From Burkholderiales bacterium (GTDB taxonomy: Bacteria; Pseudomonadota; Gammaproteobacteria; Burkholderiales; SG8-39): a stretch of DNA of 6,201 bases. The DNA lies in the NCBI GenBank assembly GCA_029266935.1, contig JAQSVY010000086.1, positions 1 through 6,201 on the forward strand, written 5' to 3'. The position numbers and the translations under genes are program-made. Below are positions 1-6,201 of this stretch, in pieces. Under the pieces are notes generated by a model that saw nothing but the letters and a program-made list of their open reading frames with translations, did not search any database and was not told the DNA's origin. The first letter of the stretch is position 1. Each line of letters opens with the position of its first letter.

Positions 1-72
1 GACCGGCTGGCCTTCCGCAATGTAGCGCTCGATCAGTGTCTTAAGCAGGATCTGAGCGCGCTTGTCGAGCAT
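1..72 (-). CDS. hrcA: Heat-inducible transcription repressor HrcA (N-terminal 24 codons, cut by window edge)
   Basis: Reading the minus strand from the ATG at 72-70 gives 24 residues beginning MLDKRAQILLKTLIERYIAE, the characteristic opening of HrcA and the first helices of its winged-helix DNA-binding domain. The reading frame is still open at the window edge, so the rest of the roughly 340-residue protein lies beyond position 1. HrcA is known to repress chaperone operons (groESL, sometimes dnaK) by binding CIRCE inverted repeats and to lose activity when GroEL is occupied. An ATG at 80-78 is in another frame and does not encode HrcA. There is no Shine-Dalgarno sequence before the start and only 23 bp separate it from the divergent nadK, so translation may be leaderless. 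hrcA next to nadK is common in beta- and gammaproteobacteria. The call rests on a short but distinctive peptide. Confidence 0.88.
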   Translation of the reverse strand, partial: MLDKRAQILLKTLIERYIAEGQPV

Positions 73-95
73 CGATTCATTGTACACTCGCGCGC
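73..95. promoter_or_regulatory. hrcA/nadK divergent intergenic region with overlapping -10-like hexamers
   Basis: Only 23 bp separate the two start codons. On the minus strand TACAAT (79-84) matches five of six bases of the sigma-70 -10 consensus and would start transcription about at the hrcA ATG. On the plus strand TACACT (83-88) matches four of six and would start transcription about at the nadK ATG at 96. The hexamers share two bases. A weak -35 for nadK, TTGTCG at 62-67, lies inside hrcA at a short 15-bp spacing; I found no convincing -35 for hrcA. No CIRCE repeat and no Shine-Dalgarno sequence is present for either gene. That promoters are here is an inference from position and -10 similarity. 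Confidence 0.4.
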
Positions 96-950
96 ATGCT
101 CCCCGCTGCCGCCAAGCCGAGATTCGGCCGCGTCGCGCTGATCGGCAAGCTGCGCAGCCCGGAAAGCGAGAAGGCGCTGGGCGAGATGCGCGCCTTCCTC
201 GAGCGGCGCGGCTGCAAGGTGCTCGCCGAAGGCGAGACCTCTGCCGACCTGGCAGTCATCGTCGGCGGCGACGGCAGCATGCTCGCCGCGGCGCGCGAGC
301 TGGTGCGCCACCGCGTGCCGCTCGTCGGCGTCAACCTTGGGCGGGTCGGCTTCATGACCGATATCGGTCATGACGACATGCAGGCCGGCATCGGCGCGAT
401 CCTCGATGGGAACTACACCGTCGAGGAGCGCTCGCTGCTCGACGCCGAGATCCGGCGCGGCGAGGGTACCGTGCTGCGCACCATCGCGCTCAACGAAGCG
501 GTGGTCGGCAAAGGCTCGCAGGGACGGCTGATCGAGTTCGAGCTGTGGCTCGACGGCGAGTTCGTCTACAGCTTGCGCGCCGACGGCATGATCGTCTGCA
601 CGCCGACCGGCTCGACCGCCTACGCACTGTCCGCGCAAGGGCCGATCCTGCATCCTGCCGTACCGGCGCTGGCACTGGTTCCCCTGAATCCGCACACCCT
701 GTCGGCGCGGCCGGTCAGCGTGGCCGACCGCTGCACGATCGAGATCCTCCTGGTGCGCGCGCTCGACGCGCAGGCCTACTTCGACGGCGTCGCGCACGCC
801 GTTCTCGCCGAGGGCGACCGCCTGACGCTCAAGCGCTCCACCGACGTGCTGCGCTTCGTGCATCCGCCGGGATATCGGTACTTCGCGACGCTGCGCGAGA
901 AGCTGCATTGGAGCGAGGCGCCGCTGCGCAAGGGCCGGGGCACGGAGTAG
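96..950 (+). CDS. nadK: NAD kinase
   Basis: The 284-residue protein phosphorylates NAD to NADP in the cytoplasm, the only known route to NADP in bacteria. The family signatures appear in order: the GGDG nucleotide-binding motif at residues 57-60 (with the metal/phosphate-related Asp59), the NE pair at 133-134 that contacts the dinucleotide, an acidic DG at 163-164, and the conserved TPTGSTAY block at 169-176 followed by GPILHP. Length is normal for proteobacterial NadK (about 290). The ATG at 96 is the first possible start after the upstream region and gives an N-terminus aligning with the family; no Shine-Dalgarno sequence precedes it. It is divergent from hrcA and lies 38 bp upstream of recN, with which it is probably co-transcribed. 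No missing key residue was seen. Confidence 0.96.
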   Translation: MLPAAAKPRFGRVALIGKLRSPESEKALGEMRAFLERRGCKVLAEGETSADLAVIVGGDGSMLAAARELVRHRVPLVGVNLGRVGFMTDIGHDDMQAGIGAILDGNYTVEERSLLDAEIRRGEGTVLRTIALNEAVVGKGSQGRLIEFELWLDGEFVYSLRADGMIVCTPTGSTAYALSAQGPILHPAVPALALVPLNPHTLSARPVSVADRCTIEILLVRALDAQAYFDGVAHAVLAEGDRLTLKRSTDVLRFVHPPGYRYFATLREKLHWSEAPLRKGRGTE

Positions 951-967
951 GGGCGTGCTGCGCGCCC
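951..967 (+). other. GC-rich hairpin in the nadK-recN spacer
   Basis: Starting one base after the nadK stop, GGGCGTG (951-957) pairs with CGCGCCC (961-967), giving seven base pairs including one G-U, closed by a three-base CTG loop. No T-run follows (next bases TGAACC), so it is not a standard intrinsic terminator. It could shield the nadK mRNA end or cause partial termination or processing between the two genes; this is inference. Confidence 0.35.
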
Positions 968-973
968 TGAACC

Positions 974-980
974 GGGTGGA
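974..980 (+). promoter_or_regulatory. Ribosome binding site of recN
   Basis: GGGTGGA ends 8 nt before the ATG at 989 and resembles the Shine-Dalgarno consensus. It is the clearest ribosome-binding site in the window and supports the chosen recN start. Confidence 0.6.
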
Positions 981-988
981 ATAGCGCG

Positions 989-2638
989 ATGCTGCGTGCG
1001 CTTGAAATCCGCGACTTCGTGATCCTCGAGCGCGTCTCGCTCGAGCCCTCGGGCGGCTTCAACGTGCTCACCGGCGAGACGGGCGCCGGCAAGTCGATCC
1101 TGGTGGACGCGATCGAGCTCCTGGTCGGCGGCCGCGCCGACGCCGCCATGGTGCGCGAAGGCGCTGAGCGCGCGGAGCTCGCCGCGGAATTCGAGATTGC
1201 CAATCCCGCGCTTTCGGCGTGGCTGGAAGAGCATGACCTTCGCGGCGATGCCGGCCAGGTCCTGCTCAGGCGGACCGTCGACCGCTCGGGGCGCTCGCGC
1301 TGCTTCATCAACGGGCACGCGGCGACCGCCGCGCAGCTCAGGGAGTCCGGCGAGCGCCTGGTCGACATTCACGGCCAGCATGCGCACCAGTCGCTGCTGC
1401 GCGCGGCCGGCCAGCGCGAGCTGCTCGATGCGCATGCGGGCGCCGAAGTGCTGGGGAAGGAGGTCGCCGAGACATACCGTGCGTGGAGGCGGCTCGAAAC
1501 GGTAGCGCTCGAAGCGCAGAAGAACTTCGCCGCGCGACAACAGGAAAGGGACGAAATTTCAGGTTTCATCAAGGATCTGAAGAAACTGGGCTTGCAGGAA
1601 GGCGAGTGGGAGCGCGTGGCGGCCGAACACAAGCGCCTTTCACATGGCTCGAGCCTGCTCGCCGGCGCGCAATCGGCGCTCGAGGCGCTCGATGAGGCCG
1701 AGGGCGCGGCACTCGCACAGCTCTCCGCCGTCGCCGGACGCCTCAGGGCGCTCTCTGAGAACGATCAGGCTTTGACGGCCATGGTGGATCTGCTCGAATC
1801 GGCGGAGGCGCAGGCGGGCGAGGCGGTGCGGGAGCTGCGCCAGTACGCCACCCGGCTTGACCTTGATCCCGAGGCGCTGCGCGAGGTCGAGGCGCGCATC
1901 GAGGCGCTGCACGCCGCCGCGCGCAAGCACCGGGTGAAGCCGGAAGCGCTCCATCAACTGCTGTCTGATCTGGAAAAGCGACTTGGCGAGCTCGAGCTTT
2001 CCACCGACCCGCAGGCGCTCGGGCGCGAGGTCGCCGCTGCCCGCGCGCGCTACGACGCCTCGGCAGCAAAGCTCTCGGCCAAGCGGCGCAGCGCTGCCGA
2101 TGCCTTGTCAAAGGCCGTCAGCGCCGGCATGCAGCAGCTCGCCATGGCCGGCGGCAAATTCTCTGTTTCTCTGAAGAAAAACGATGAACCCGCGGCGACC
2201 GGCGCCGAAGACATCGAGTTCGAGATGGCCTCGCACCCCAGCCTGCCGCTGCGGCCGCTCGCCAAGGTGGCCTCCGGCGGCGAGCTCTCGCGTGTGAGCC
2301 TCGCCATTCAGCTCGTCGCGGCGCGCGCAGCACCGGTGGCCACGCTGGTTTTCGACGAAGTGGACGCCGGGATCGGCGGGGCAGTGGCGGACACGATCGG
2401 CCGCTCGCTGCGCAAGCTCGGGAAGCAACGGCAGGTCCTCTGCGTCACCCACCTCCCACAGGTCGCGGCGGCGGGCGACGCGCAATGGAACGTGACGAAG
2501 ACGAGCACAAGGTCGGAAATCCAGGTGAAAATCCGCAAGCTCGACCGCGCGGCGCGCATCGAGGAGCTCGCGCGCATGCTCGGGGGATCGGAAAGCACGG
2601 CGCGCAAGCACGCCGCGGAACTGCTGGCCGCCGACTAG
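989..2638 (+). CDS. recN: DNA repair protein RecN
   Basis: The 549-residue product is an SMC-like ATPase that acts at DNA double-strand breaks during recombinational repair. Its length nearly equals that of E. coli RecN (553). The Walker A motif GETGAGKS is at residues 29-36, the ABC signature SGGELSR at 429-435, Walker B VFDEVD at 454-459 and the switch histidine in THLPQ at 487-491, so both halves of the ATPase head are intact. Between them, roughly residues 160-380, the sequence is rich in Ala, Glu, Leu, Arg and Lys, as expected for the paired coiled-coil arm. The ATG at 989 follows a good ribosome-binding site and gives the conserved opening MLRALEIRDFVILE. It lies 38 bp after nadK. E. 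coli recN is strongly LexA-regulated, but no CTGT-N8-ACAG-type SOS box is visible just upstream here. Its stop directly abuts the stop of the convergent fur gene. Confidence 0.97.
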   Translation: MLRALEIRDFVILERVSLEPSGGFNVLTGETGAGKSILVDAIELLVGGRADAAMVREGAERAELAAEFEIANPALSAWLEEHDLRGDAGQVLLRRTVDRSGRSRCFINGHAATAAQLRESGERLVDIHGQHAHQSLLRAAGQRELLDAHAGAEVLGKEVAETYRAWRRLETVALEAQKNFAARQQERDEISGFIKDLKKLGLQEGEWERVAAEHKRLSHGSSLLAGAQSALEALDEAEGAALAQLSAVAGRLRALSENDQALTAMVDLLESAEAQAGEAVRELRQYATRLDLDPEALREVEARIEALHAAARKHRVKPEALHQLLSDLEKRLGELELSTDPQALGREVAAARARYDASAAKLSAKRRSAADALSKAVSAGMQQLAMAGGKFSVSLKKNDEPAATGAEDIEFEMASHPSLPLRPLAKVASGGELSRVSLAIQLVAARAAPVATLVFDEVDAGIGGAVADTIGRSLRKLGKQRQVLCVTHLPQVAAAGDAQWNVTKTSTRSEIQVKIRKLDRAARIEELARMLGGSESTARKHAAELLAAD

Positions 2639-3070
2639 CTAGGCGGGGGACCGGTAGGGGCAGTCCTTCTTCACGCAGTCGGCGTAGAGCGCGAGGGAGT
2701 GCTCTTGCAGCTGGAAGCCGCGGCTGCGCGCCACCTCGGTCTGTCGCTTCTCGATGTCGGGATCGTAGAACTCCTCGACGCGGCCGCACTGCAGGCAGAC
2801 CAGGTGGTCGTGGTGGCCGCCCTGGTTCAGCTCGAACACCGACTTGCCGGTCTCGAAGTGCTGGCGCGATAGCAGACCCGCATGCTCGAACTGCGTGAGC
2901 ACGCGGTACACGGTGGCGAGGCCGACGTCGATGCCTTCGGCGATGAGCGCCTTGTAGACATCCTCGGCGGAGAGGTGCCGCACCTTGCTCGCCTCGAAGA
3001 GCTCGAGGATCTTGCGGCGGGGAAGGGTGGCCTTGAGACCGCTCCCCTTGAGGCTTTGCACGGAGCCCAT
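2639..3070 (-). CDS. fur: Ferric uptake regulator Fur
   Basis: This 143-residue protein is the iron-responsive repressor Fur. The N-terminal winged helix includes [15 protein letters not shown] (11-25) and the recognition helix around ATVYRVL (52-58). Metal ligands are in the expected places: His32, Glu80, HHDH at 86-89 and Glu100 for the regulatory and neighbouring sites, and Cys92/Cys95 with Cys132/Cys137 for the structural zinc. This four-cysteine arrangement matches E. coli Fur and argues against Zur or PerR. With iron bound, Fur dimers repress iron-uptake genes. The ATG at 3070 gives a family-typical N-terminus; no Shine-Dalgarno sequence precedes it, and a TATAAT ends 8 nt before it, so the transcript may be leaderless. 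The gene is convergent with recN (no bases between the stops) and divergent from bamE across 19 bp, an arrangement also known for fur and omlA in pseudomonads. Confidence 0.97.
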   Translation of the reverse strand: MGSVQSLKGSGLKATLPRRKILELFEASKVRHLSAEDVYKALIAEGIDVGLATVYRVLTQFEHAGLLSRQHFETGKSVFELNQGGHHDHLVCLQCGRVEEFYDPDIEKRQTEVARSRGFQLQEHSLALYADCVKKDCPYRSPA

Positions 3071-3084
3071 CGGCTATCATTATA
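3066..3084 (-). promoter_or_regulatory. Candidate Fur box overlapping the fur -10 and start
   Basis: Read on the minus strand, this 19-base stretch matches the classical Fur box GATAATGATAATCATTATC at 11 of 19 positions, and the first ten bases (TATAATGATA) match at nine. The second half is poor. It covers the -10 hexamer and the fur start codon, where a bound repressor would block both fur and bamE. Part of the match comes simply from the AT-rich -10, so autoregulation is a suggestion only. Confidence 0.3.
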
Positions 3085-3089
3085 GGCGC
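3071..3089. promoter_or_regulatory. fur/bamE divergent promoter region
   Basis: The 19-bp gap holds a perfect sigma-70 -10, TATAAT, for fur on the minus strand (3079-3084) and TATCAT (3075-3080, five of six matches) for bamE on the plus strand; the two share two bases. An alternative plus-strand reading is TTTGCA (3055-3060), a 17-bp spacer and CATTAT (3078-3083). Predicted transcription starts lie within about 3 nt of each start codon. No good -35 was found for fur. No Shine-Dalgarno sequence precedes either gene at a usable distance. Confidence 0.55.
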
Positions 3090-3434
3090 ATGCATCGCCT
3101 CGCTTTCGCTCTCCTCGTCGTCGCTGTGTCGGGATGCGGCGGCGTGCCGAGGATCCCAGGCGTTACCCCGTACAAGATCGAGATCCAGCAGGGCAACTAC
3201 ATCTCGCAGGAGATGGTCACGCAGCTCAAGCACGGCATGAGCAAGGACCAGGTGCGCTTCATCCTCGGCACGCCGCTGCTCACCGACATCTTCCACGCCG
3301 AGCGCTGGGACTACGTCTACTGGCGCGAAGCCTCCAGCGGCAAGCGCGAGAGCCGCAAGCTCGCGCTGTTCTTCGAGGGCGGCAAGCTCGCGCGCATCGA
3401 CGGCGACGTCGTCTCCTCGGCGGCGGGCCGATGA
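3090..3434 (+). CDS. bamE: Outer membrane protein assembly factor BamE (SmpA/OmlA lipoprotein)
   Basis: The 114-residue product is the small lipoprotein subunit of the Bam complex, which folds beta-barrel proteins into the outer membrane. Residues 1-15 form a short signal peptide (Arg3, then a hydrophobic run) ending in the lipobox VSGC, so Cys16 is the predicted lipidated residue; the following Gly, not Asp, fits outer-membrane sorting. The mature part carries the family motifs QGNY (34-37), GM at 49-50, GTPLLTD (60-66) and the aromatic patch WDYVYW (73-78). Length is close to E. coli BamE (113). The frame stays open upstream to 2985, but the signal peptide fixes the start at the ATG at 3090. 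It is divergent from fur, and its stop overlaps the dapB start by 4 nt (ATGA), so the two are probably translationally coupled. Confidence 0.94.
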   Translation: MHRLAFALLVVAVSGCGGVPRIPGVTPYKIEIQQGNYISQEMVTQLKHGMSKDQVRFILGTPLLTDIFHAERWDYVYWREASSGKRESRKLALFFEGGKLARIDGDVVSSAAGR

Positions 3435-4171
3435 GGATCGCCGTCGCCGGCGCAGCCGGCCGCATGGGCCGCGCCGTCATCGAGTCGGTGCAGGCCGACC
3501 GCGCGTTCACGCTCGCGGCCGCGCTGGATGTCGCCGCCGATCCTGCCCGCGGCATCGTCTCCGACCTCGGCGCCATCGCCACCGCCGACGTCCTGATCGA
3601 CTTCACCCGCCCCGAGGGGACCCTCGAGCACCTCGAGCACTGCAAGGCGGCGGTGATCGGAACCACAGGGTTTTCCGAAACCCAGTTCACGGCGATCAGA
3701 GACAGAGCAAGAAGCATCCCGATCGTCCTCTCGCCCAACTTCGCCATCGGCGTGAACGTGGTATTTCGCCTTGCCGAGACCGCCGCCCGGGCGTTGGGCG
3801 ACGCCTACGACATCGAGATCGTCGAGGCGCACCACCGCCACAAGGTCGACGCCCCCTCCGGCACGGCGCTGAAGCTGGGAGAAGTGATCTCCCGGGCCCT
3901 GCAGCGCGAGGGGCCGGATGTTTTCGTTCATGGCCGGCACGGCGATACCGGGGAGCGACCGGTGAAGCAGATCGGCTTCCATGCCATCCGCGGCGGCGAC
4001 ATCGTCGGCGAGCATACGGTGATCTTCGCGGGTGCAGGCGAGCGCGTGGAGGTGACGGTGCGCTCGCAGAGCCGCATGACCTATGCGGCCGGGGCGCTGC
4101 GCGCCGCGAAATGGCTGCAAGGGCGGCCCGCCGGCCTCTACGACATGAGCGACGTGCTTGGAATGAGATAG
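3431..4171 (+). CDS. dapB: 4-hydroxy-tetrahydrodipicolinate reductase (compact form)
   Basis: The 246-residue enzyme reduces 4-hydroxy-tetrahydrodipicolinate with NAD(P)H in the diaminopimelate/lysine pathway, which supplies peptidoglycan. The Rossmann motif GAAGRMGR is at residues 7-14, IDFTRPEGT at 56-64, GTTGF at 77-81, and the substrate-binding and catalytic stretch [15 protein letters not shown] at 132-146, with His134 and Lys138 matching E. coli His159 and Lys163. The ATG at 3431 overlaps the bamE stop; a longer frame back to 3134 only reads through bamE. It is 27 residues shorter than the E. coli protein (273). About 20 of these are missing between the cofactor-binding acid (Asp33, Glu38 in E. 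coli) and the catalytic His, and the E. coli Arg39 that contacts the NADPH phosphate is Val34 here. This resembles the short mycobacterial form. A cluster of three AGA codons lies at 3698-3712. Confidence 0.96.
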   Translation: MRIAVAGAAGRMGRAVIESVQADRAFTLAAALDVAADPARGIVSDLGAIATADVLIDFTRPEGTLEHLEHCKAAVIGTTGFSETQFTAIRDRARSIPIVLSPNFAIGVNVVFRLAETAARALGDAYDIEIVEAHHRHKVDAPSGTALKLGEVISRALQREGPDVFVHGRHGDTGERPVKQIGFHAIRGGDIVGEHTVIFAGAGERVEVTVRSQSRMTYAAGALRAAKWLQGRPAGLYDMSDVLGMR

Positions 4172-4186
4172 GCCGGCGCGTATAAT
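4158..4186 (+). promoter_or_regulatory. Predicted sigma-70 promoter of carAB
   Basis: TTGGAA (4158-4163, four of six matches to TTGACA) is followed after exactly 17 bp by a perfect TATAAT (4181-4186). The -35 lies in the last codons of dapB. Transcription should begin near 4193, giving a leader of about 45-55 nt before carA. This is the best promoter in the window by consensus, though no operator for an arginine or pyrimidine regulator was recognised. Confidence 0.68.
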
Positions 4187-4200
4187 TCCGACTTCAAACG

Positions 4201-4234
4201 AAGCGGGAGGGGCGCGTGCCTCTCCCGCTTTTCG
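4201..4234 (+). terminator. Terminator-like hairpin in the carA leader
   Basis: AAGCGGGAGGGG (4201-4212) pairs with CCTCTCCCGCTT (4219-4230): 12 base pairs with one G-U, closed by a 6-nt loop. The run TTTT (4229-4232) follows, so it looks like a Rho-independent terminator with a short U-tract. It could end dapB transcription about 60 nt past its stop. However, it also lies downstream of the predicted carA promoter and ends just before the carA start, so every carA transcript from that promoter must pass through it. A small alternative hairpin, CTTC (4192-4195) with GAAG (4200-4203), competes for the base of the stem. Confidence 0.7.
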
Positions 4235-4247
4235 CATGCGGACCCAG

Positions 4248-5373
4248 ATGACTGAACAAGCTGCCGCCGTGCTGGTACTCGCCGACGGATCGGTCTTTCG
4301 CGGCCGCTCGATCGGCGCCGCCGGCGCCGTCGCGGGCGAGGTGGTGTTCAACACTGCCATGACCGGCTACCAGGAGATCCTCACCGACCCCTCCTACTGC
4401 CGGCAGATCGTCACCCTGACCTATCCGCACATCGGCAACACCGGCACCAACGACGAGGACGAGGAATCGGCGCAGCCGTTTGCCGAGGGCCTGGTGGTGC
4501 GCGACCTGCCGCGACTGCATTCGAGCTGGAGGGCACAGCTGGATCTCGGCGGTTATCTGAGGAAGAACGACATCGTCGGCATCTCCGATCTCGATACCCG
4601 TAAGCTGACGCGCATCCTGCGCGAGAAGGGCGCGCAGAACGGCTGCCTGATGGCGGGCAAGATCGATGTCGAGGGGGCGCTCGAGAAGGCGAAGGCGTTC
4701 CCTGGCCTCGCCGGGATGGACCTCGCCAAGGTCGTGACCACCAAAGAGCCTTATGAATGGCGCGAAGGCCGCTGGGAGGCCGGGCGGGGCTACCGGCGCG
4801 TCGACGAGGCGCGCTTCCACGTGGTCGCGTACGACTACGGGATCAAGCGCAACATCCTGCGCATGCTCGCCGAGCGCAATGCGCGGGTGACAGTCGTTCC
4901 GGCGCAGACCTCCGCCCGGGATGTCCTGAGAATGAAGCCCGACGGGGTCTTCCTGTCCAACGGCCCGGGCGATCCCGAGCCCTGCGACTACGCCATCGAG
5001 GCGATCGGCGAGATCCTCGATGCGACGCGCGTGCCGGTGTTCGGCATCTGCCTAGGGCATCAGCTTATGGGGCTCGCTTCGGGCGCGAAGACGCTGAAGA
5101 TGAAGTTCGGCCACCACGGCGCGAACCATCCGGTAAAGGACCTCGACACCGGGCAGGTGGTGATCACGAGCCAGAACCACGGCTTCGCCGTGGATCCCGC
5201 CTCGATTTCGAAGAACCTGCGCGCTACGCACGTGTCGCTCTTCGACGGTTCCCTCCAGGGGCTCGCGCGCACCGATAGACCAGCGTTCTGCTTTCAAGGC
5301 CATCCGGAAGCGAGTCCCGGGCCGCATGACATCGGATACCTCTTCGACCGCTTCGCGAGGATGATGCAAGAGC

Positions 5374-5390
<17 letters not shown>
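4248..5390 (+). CDS. carA: Carbamoyl-phosphate synthase small (glutaminase) subunit
   Basis: CarA hydrolyses glutamine and passes ammonia through a tunnel to CarB, for carbamoyl phosphate used in arginine and pyrimidine synthesis. From this start it has 380 residues (E. coli 382). The N-terminal CarA-specific domain includes [17 protein letters not shown] and [13 protein letters not shown]. The C-terminal class I glutamine amidotransferase domain has SNGPGD (237-242), the nucleophile Cys268 in GICLGHQ, and His352 and Glu354 in GHPEAS; E. coli uses Cys269, His353 and Glu355. An in-frame ATG at 4236 would add four residues. I prefer 4248 because its length fits the family and a ribosome there would clear the leader hairpin ending at 4230; neither ATG has a Shine-Dalgarno sequence. 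The stop overlaps carB by 17 nt, so the two subunits are probably co-expressed from one mRNA. Confidence 0.95.

Positions 5391-6201
<811 letters not shown>

Noticed and set aside
73..95. CIRCE operator for HrcA autoregulation.
   Set aside because: No TTAGCACTC-N9-GAGTGCTAA-like inverted repeat fits in the 23-bp spacer; only the short palindrome TGTACA is present.
33..908. Long minus-strand open frame (291 codons) opposite nadK.
   Set aside because: It overlaps a clearly conserved nadK and resembles no family; its His-, Arg- and Ala-rich composition is typical of antisense shadows in GC-rich DNA.
2628..2646. Bidirectional terminator between recN and fur.
   Set aside because: The stem has only five base pairs and there is no T-run on either strand.
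2985..3089. N-terminal extension of bamE back to an ATG at 2985.
   Set aside because: It would overlap fur by 86 bp and bury the lipoprotein signal peptide; the lipobox at Cys16 only works with the start at 3090.
2445..3296. Minus-strand open frame of 283 codons overlapping fur in another frame and running into bamE and recN.
   Set aside because: fur in the neighbouring frame carries all expected metal and DNA-binding motifs; the longer frame has no recognisable content.
3134..3430. N-terminal extension of dapB back to 3134, suggesting a fused protein.
   Set aside because: The added residues are only bamE read out of frame; the Rossmann motif starts immediately after the ATG at 3431.
3317..4360. 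Minus-strand open frame of 347 codons opposite bamE, dapB and the carA start.
   Set aside because: It lies across three well-supported genes and a promoter/hairpin region, with no recognisable domain.

Overview
This is an ordinary, tightly packed piece of a GC-rich bacterial chromosome, almost certainly from a betaproteobacterium. The gene order hrcA (divergent) - nadK - recN - fur (convergent with recN, divergent from bamE) - bamE - dapB - carA - carB is a familiar betaproteobacterial core block, and each protein reads as a close, full-length relative of its proteobacterial family. I see no mobile element, CRISPR array, tRNA, rRNA or phage gene, and no undescribed multi-gene system. No stretch longer than about 80 bases lacks a gene.

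Layout. Positions 1-72 (minus) hold the first 24 codons of the heat-shock repressor gene hrcA. After 23 bp comes nadK (96-950, plus), and 38 bp later recN (989-2638, plus). The recN stop abuts the stop of fur (2639-3070, minus) with no base between them. fur diverges from bamE across 19 bp. bamE (3090-3434), dapB (3431-4171), carA (about 4248-5390) and carB (5374 to the window end, incomplete) all run on the plus strand. bamE/dapB overlap by 4 nt and carA/carB by 17 nt.

Functions. The block mixes housekeeping roles: NADP synthesis (NadK), double-strand-break repair (RecN), iron-responsive control (Fur), outer-membrane protein assembly (BamE), diaminopimelate/lysine synthesis (DapB, which consumes a reduced nicotinamide cofactor) and carbamoyl phosphate for arginine and pyrimidines (CarAB). 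The genes are linked mainly by conserved order, not by one pathway.

The points worth a second look are regulatory or structural. A consensus-like promoter upstream of carA is followed at once by a 12-bp terminator-like hairpin in the leader. Two very short divergent intergenic regions carry overlapping -10-like hexamers placed so that all four genes could be leaderless. A partial Fur-box match covers the fur -10. DapB is about 20 residues shorter in its N-terminal half than the E. coli enzyme and lacks the arginine that contacts NADPH there. recN shows no recognisable SOS box. Starts are uncertain by a few codons only for carA.
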